Shown here: piece by piece, positions 61,861 to 64,000 of the stretch
How positions within the stretch are numbered: position 1 is the first letter of the stretch
How the letters are laid out: each line of letters starts with the position of its first letter
Assembly (NCBI RefSeq): GCF_029855125.1
Contig: NZ_CP123229.1
Coordinates: 2,896,501 to 2,960,500, forward strand
Origin: Methylocapsa sp. D3K7
GTDB taxonomy: Bacteria; Pseudomonadota; Alphaproteobacteria; Rhizobiales; Beijerinckiaceae
Length of the DNA: 64,000 bases
Reading direction: 5' to 3'
The notes under the pieces: model-generated
The model's input: the letters and a program-made list of their open reading frames with translations, nothing else
What the model was told of the DNA's origin: nothing
The model's database searches: none
Program-made: the position numbers and the translations under genes

Positions 61861-62462
61861 GAGAGCGACCCCAGCCGCAAGTCGCGGCCTGGAAGGCCGA
61901 GCCTTGCATGGGTTGCGGCGACGATCAGGCCGCCTTGCGCCAAATGCGACGTCATGAGGCGCGCCATCAATGCCTGGGACGCCGCATCGAGGGCGGTGAG
62001 AGGCTCGTCCAGAAGCCAGAGCGGACGTTTGATAGCGAGCAGCCTGGCGAGTGTCACCCGCCGTTTCTGCCCGGCCGAGAGATAGGCGGCGGGCAGATTG
62101 GCTATGTGCGACAGACCAAATTCCGCAAGCGCTGCATCCGCCGTCAGGCCGCCATGCCCGGCATCGAGCATCGGGCCTAGAAATTGCAAGTTTTCGGATG
62201 CGGTGAGCAGGCCCTTCAGGGCATCGGCATGCCCCACGTAATGAACCTGTTCGGCAATCGTCACATCTGTTGCTGGTGTGAGCGAGATCTCACCCCCAAG
62301 GCGCGGCAAAAGCCCGGCAAGCACACGCAGGAGTGTAGACTTTCCAGCGCCATTGGGTCCGGTGACGGTCAGACATTCCCCGGCTTCGAGCGCAAATGAC
62401 AGGTTCGCAAAAATGATACGGTCGCCCCGTTCGGCGGTAAGATTTGAGGCGGAAAGTCGCAT
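61857..62462 (-). CDS. ccmA: Heme exporter ATP-binding protein CcmA
   Basis: A 201-residue ABC ATPase with Walker A GPNGAGKST, signature LSAGQKRRV and Walker B WLLDEP. It energises the CcmAB step of c-type cytochrome maturation. ATG 62462 (MRLSASNLTAERG) is the usual start; the frame is open to 62516. Divergent from acnA across about 135 bp. Confidence 0.94.
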   Translation of the reverse strand: MRLSASNLTAERGDRIIFANLSFALEAGECLTVTGPNGAGKSTLLRVLAGLLPRLGGEISLTPATDVTIAEQVHYVGHADALKGLLTASENLQFLGPMLDAGHGGLTADAALAEFGLSHIANLPAAYLSAGQKRRVTLARLLAIKRPLWLLDEPLTALDAASQALMARLMTSHLAQGGLIVAATHARLGLPGRDLRLGSLS

Positions 62463-62597
62463 GATGATTAAACCGTGGGCGGCCGATCTCACCGAATGGG
62501 CGTTTTCATCTATCATCCGTGTAGCTCTCGGCGATAAAATTATTTATAAACCGAAACAGCCTCCCCTTTTTCAGATCAGACCCCCGGGAAAATTCCG

Positions 62598-64000
62598 ATG
62601 ACCTCGCTCGACAGTTTCAAAAGCCGCAAAAAACTCACGGTAGGCTCCAAGACCTACCATTATTTCTCACTCAAAGCGGCGGAGAAACATGGGCTTGAAG
62701 GCGTGTCGGCGCTGCCGTTCTCAATGAAGATCTTGCTTGAGAATCTGCTGCGCTTCGAGGATGGCCGCACCGTGACCAAGAGCGATATCGAGGGCGTGGC
62801 GGCGTGGCTCACCAATAAAGGCAAGGAAGAGCGCGAAATTGCATTCCGGCCCGCCCGGGTTTTGATGCAGGATTTCACCGGCGTGCCGGCGGTCGTCGAT
62901 CTGGCGGCAATGCGCGACGCGATGACCAAACTTGGCGGCGATCCGCAGAAGATCAATCCGTTGGTGCCGGTCGATCTTGTCATCGATCATTCGGTTATCG
63001 TCGATGCGTTCGGCAACAGCAAGGCGCTAAAAACCAACGTCGATCTTGAATATGACCGCAACGGCGAACGCTACCGGTTCTTGAAGTGGGGCCAAGGATC
63101 ATTCGACAATTTCCGAGTCGTTCCGCCGGGCACCGGGATTTGCCACCAGGTCAATCTCGAATATCTCGCCCAGACCGTTTGGACCCGCAAAGAGAAATAT
63201 GCGCCGCCGCGCGGCAAGGCCGAAAATGTCGAGATTGCTTATCCTGATACGCTCGTTGGTACCGATTCGCATACGACCATGGTCAACGGGCTGGCCGTGC
63301 TGGGCTGGGGCGTCGGCGGAATCGAGGCCGAGGCCTGCATGCTCGGTCAGCCGCTCTCGATGCTGCTGCCGGAGGTCATCGGCTTCCAGCTGACCGGGTC
63401 GCTCGCCGCCGGCGTCACGGCGACCGATCTCGTGCTGACCGTCACCCAGATGTTGCGGCAAAAGGGCGTGGTCGGCAAATTCGTCGAATTTTATGGTCCC
63501 GGCCTTGAGCATCTGTCGCTCGCCGACCGCGCGACGATCGCCAATATGGCGCCGGAATATGGCGCGACCTGCGGTTTCTTTCCCATCGATTCGGAAACGA
63601 TCGCCTATTTGGCGACATCCGCCCGCACCCCAAGCCGCGTCGCACTGGTCGAGGCCTATGCGAAGGCGCAAGGATTGTTCCGCACCAAAAAAACGCCTGA
63701 TCCCGTCTTCACCGATACACTGGTGCTCGATCTGGCGAGTGTTGTGCCGTCGATGGCCGGTCCCAAACGCCCCGAAGGGCGGGTGGCGCTCGGCTCCGTT
63801 GGCGCGGGATTCAAAGCCGCGCTCGACACCGAATATAAAAAACCCGGCGAGATCGCCAAGCGCTACCCGGTCGAGGGAAAGAATTTCGATCTCGGGCATG
63901 GCGATGTGGTCATCGCCGCCATTACCTCCTGCACGAATACCTCAAATCCCAATGTGCTGATCGGCGCTGGTTTGCTTGCCCGCAACGCGATCGCCAAAGG
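62598..64000 (+). CDS. acnA: Aconitate hydratase A (cut by the window's right edge)
   Basis: TCA-cycle aconitase, isomerising citrate to isocitrate with a [4Fe-4S] cluster. It starts [20 protein letters not shown], and conserved blocks FKWGQ-like [40 protein letters not shown] and the cluster-ligand start [10 protein letters not shown] near the edge are present. The first 467 residues are in the window; about 430 more are outside. The ATG at 62598 is the family start. Confidence 0.96.
   Translation, partial: MTSLDSFKSRKKLTVGSKTYHYFSLKAAEKHGLEGVSALPFSMKILLENLLRFEDGRTVTKSDIEGVAAWLTNKGKEEREIAFRPARVLMQDFTGVPAVVDLAAMRDAMTKLGGDPQKINPLVPVDLVIDHSVIVDAFGNSKALKTNVDLEYDRNGERYRFLKWGQGSFDNFRVVPPGTGICHQVNLEYLAQTVWTRKEKYAPPRGKAENVEIAYPDTLVGTDSHTTMVNGLAVLGWGVGGIEAEACMLGQPLSMLLPEVIGFQLTGSLAAGVTATDLVLTVTQMLRQKGVVGKFVEFYGPGLEHLSLADRATIANMAPEYGATCGFFPIDSETIAYLATSARTPSRVALVEAYAKAQGLFRTKKTPDPVFTDTLVLDLASVVPSMAGPKRPEGRVALGSVGAGFKAALDTEYKKPGEIAKRYPVEGKNFDLGHGDVVIAAITSCTNTSNPNVLIGAGLLARNAIAK

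Overview
The window looks like a chromosome segment of a high-GC alphaproteobacterium of the order Hyphomicrobiales (Rhizobiales). The family is inference; Beijerinckiaceae or Methylocystaceae would fit. Evidence for the order is the core gene order: TIGR02302/DUF4175 - lysA - lptM; argH divergent from tlpA; grxD - bolA - purL - purQ - purS - purC next to a DUF1476 gene; and ccmB - ccmA divergent from acnA. Each is a familiar arrangement in that order.

Layout. Positions 1-18,140 and 58,196-64,000 are ordinary chromosomal backbone: lysine, arginine and purine biosynthesis, Mg2+ transport, redoxin and Fe-S helper proteins, cytochrome c maturation and aconitase. The backbone carries two oddities. 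purQ has no usual start codon and seems to begin at a CTG that overlaps the purS stop. A membrane-anchored hypothetical protein near 8.4 kb is split by a frameshift.

Between them lies a genomic island of about 40 kb in the 3' end of a tRNA-Val(CAC) gene. It is bounded by a 50-bp perfect direct repeat (18142-18191 and 58196-58245) and encodes a tyrosine integrase just inside the left end. Both ends also carry short TGCTTCCC(C) repeats that look like integrase arm sites. The left part is a satellite-phage-like replication block (integrase, MerR-type HTH protein, VapE-type ATPase, HGG-motif protein, RepA-like ATPase). The RepA-like gene is broken by a nonsense codon and by an IS630-type insertion whose removal exactly restores the reading frame. 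A fused phage virion-protein remnant follows.

The middle of the island (27.7-50.2 kb) is the most unusual part. Many very small genes are arranged around two copies of one module. Each module has a leftward cargo cluster, a divergent XRE regulator (XRE-1), a second XRE regulator (XRE-2), a SmbP-like small metal-binding protein and a 49-aa membrane peptide. The XRE-1 proteins share nearly identical C-terminal halves but have unrelated DNA-binding halves, and the cargo genes differ. A third SmbP gene lies beside two perfect sigma-54 promoters. One drives a 39-aa peptide, the other a PII protein with an altered T-loop tip, and both transcripts would begin with the same hairpin. Between the two modules are a CBS protein, a Tat-exported beta-propeller lectin-like protein, a three-gene overlapping SIR2/DUF4020-like set (probable split defence-associated sirtuin) and a type II NADH dehydrogenase.

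The right part of the island holds a GYExG-repeat protein, a small lipoprotein, a DUF3095 protein, a LuxR-type regulator, several phage antirepressor remnants (Rha, BRO-N) and a low-GC Fic-domain gene next to the attachment site.
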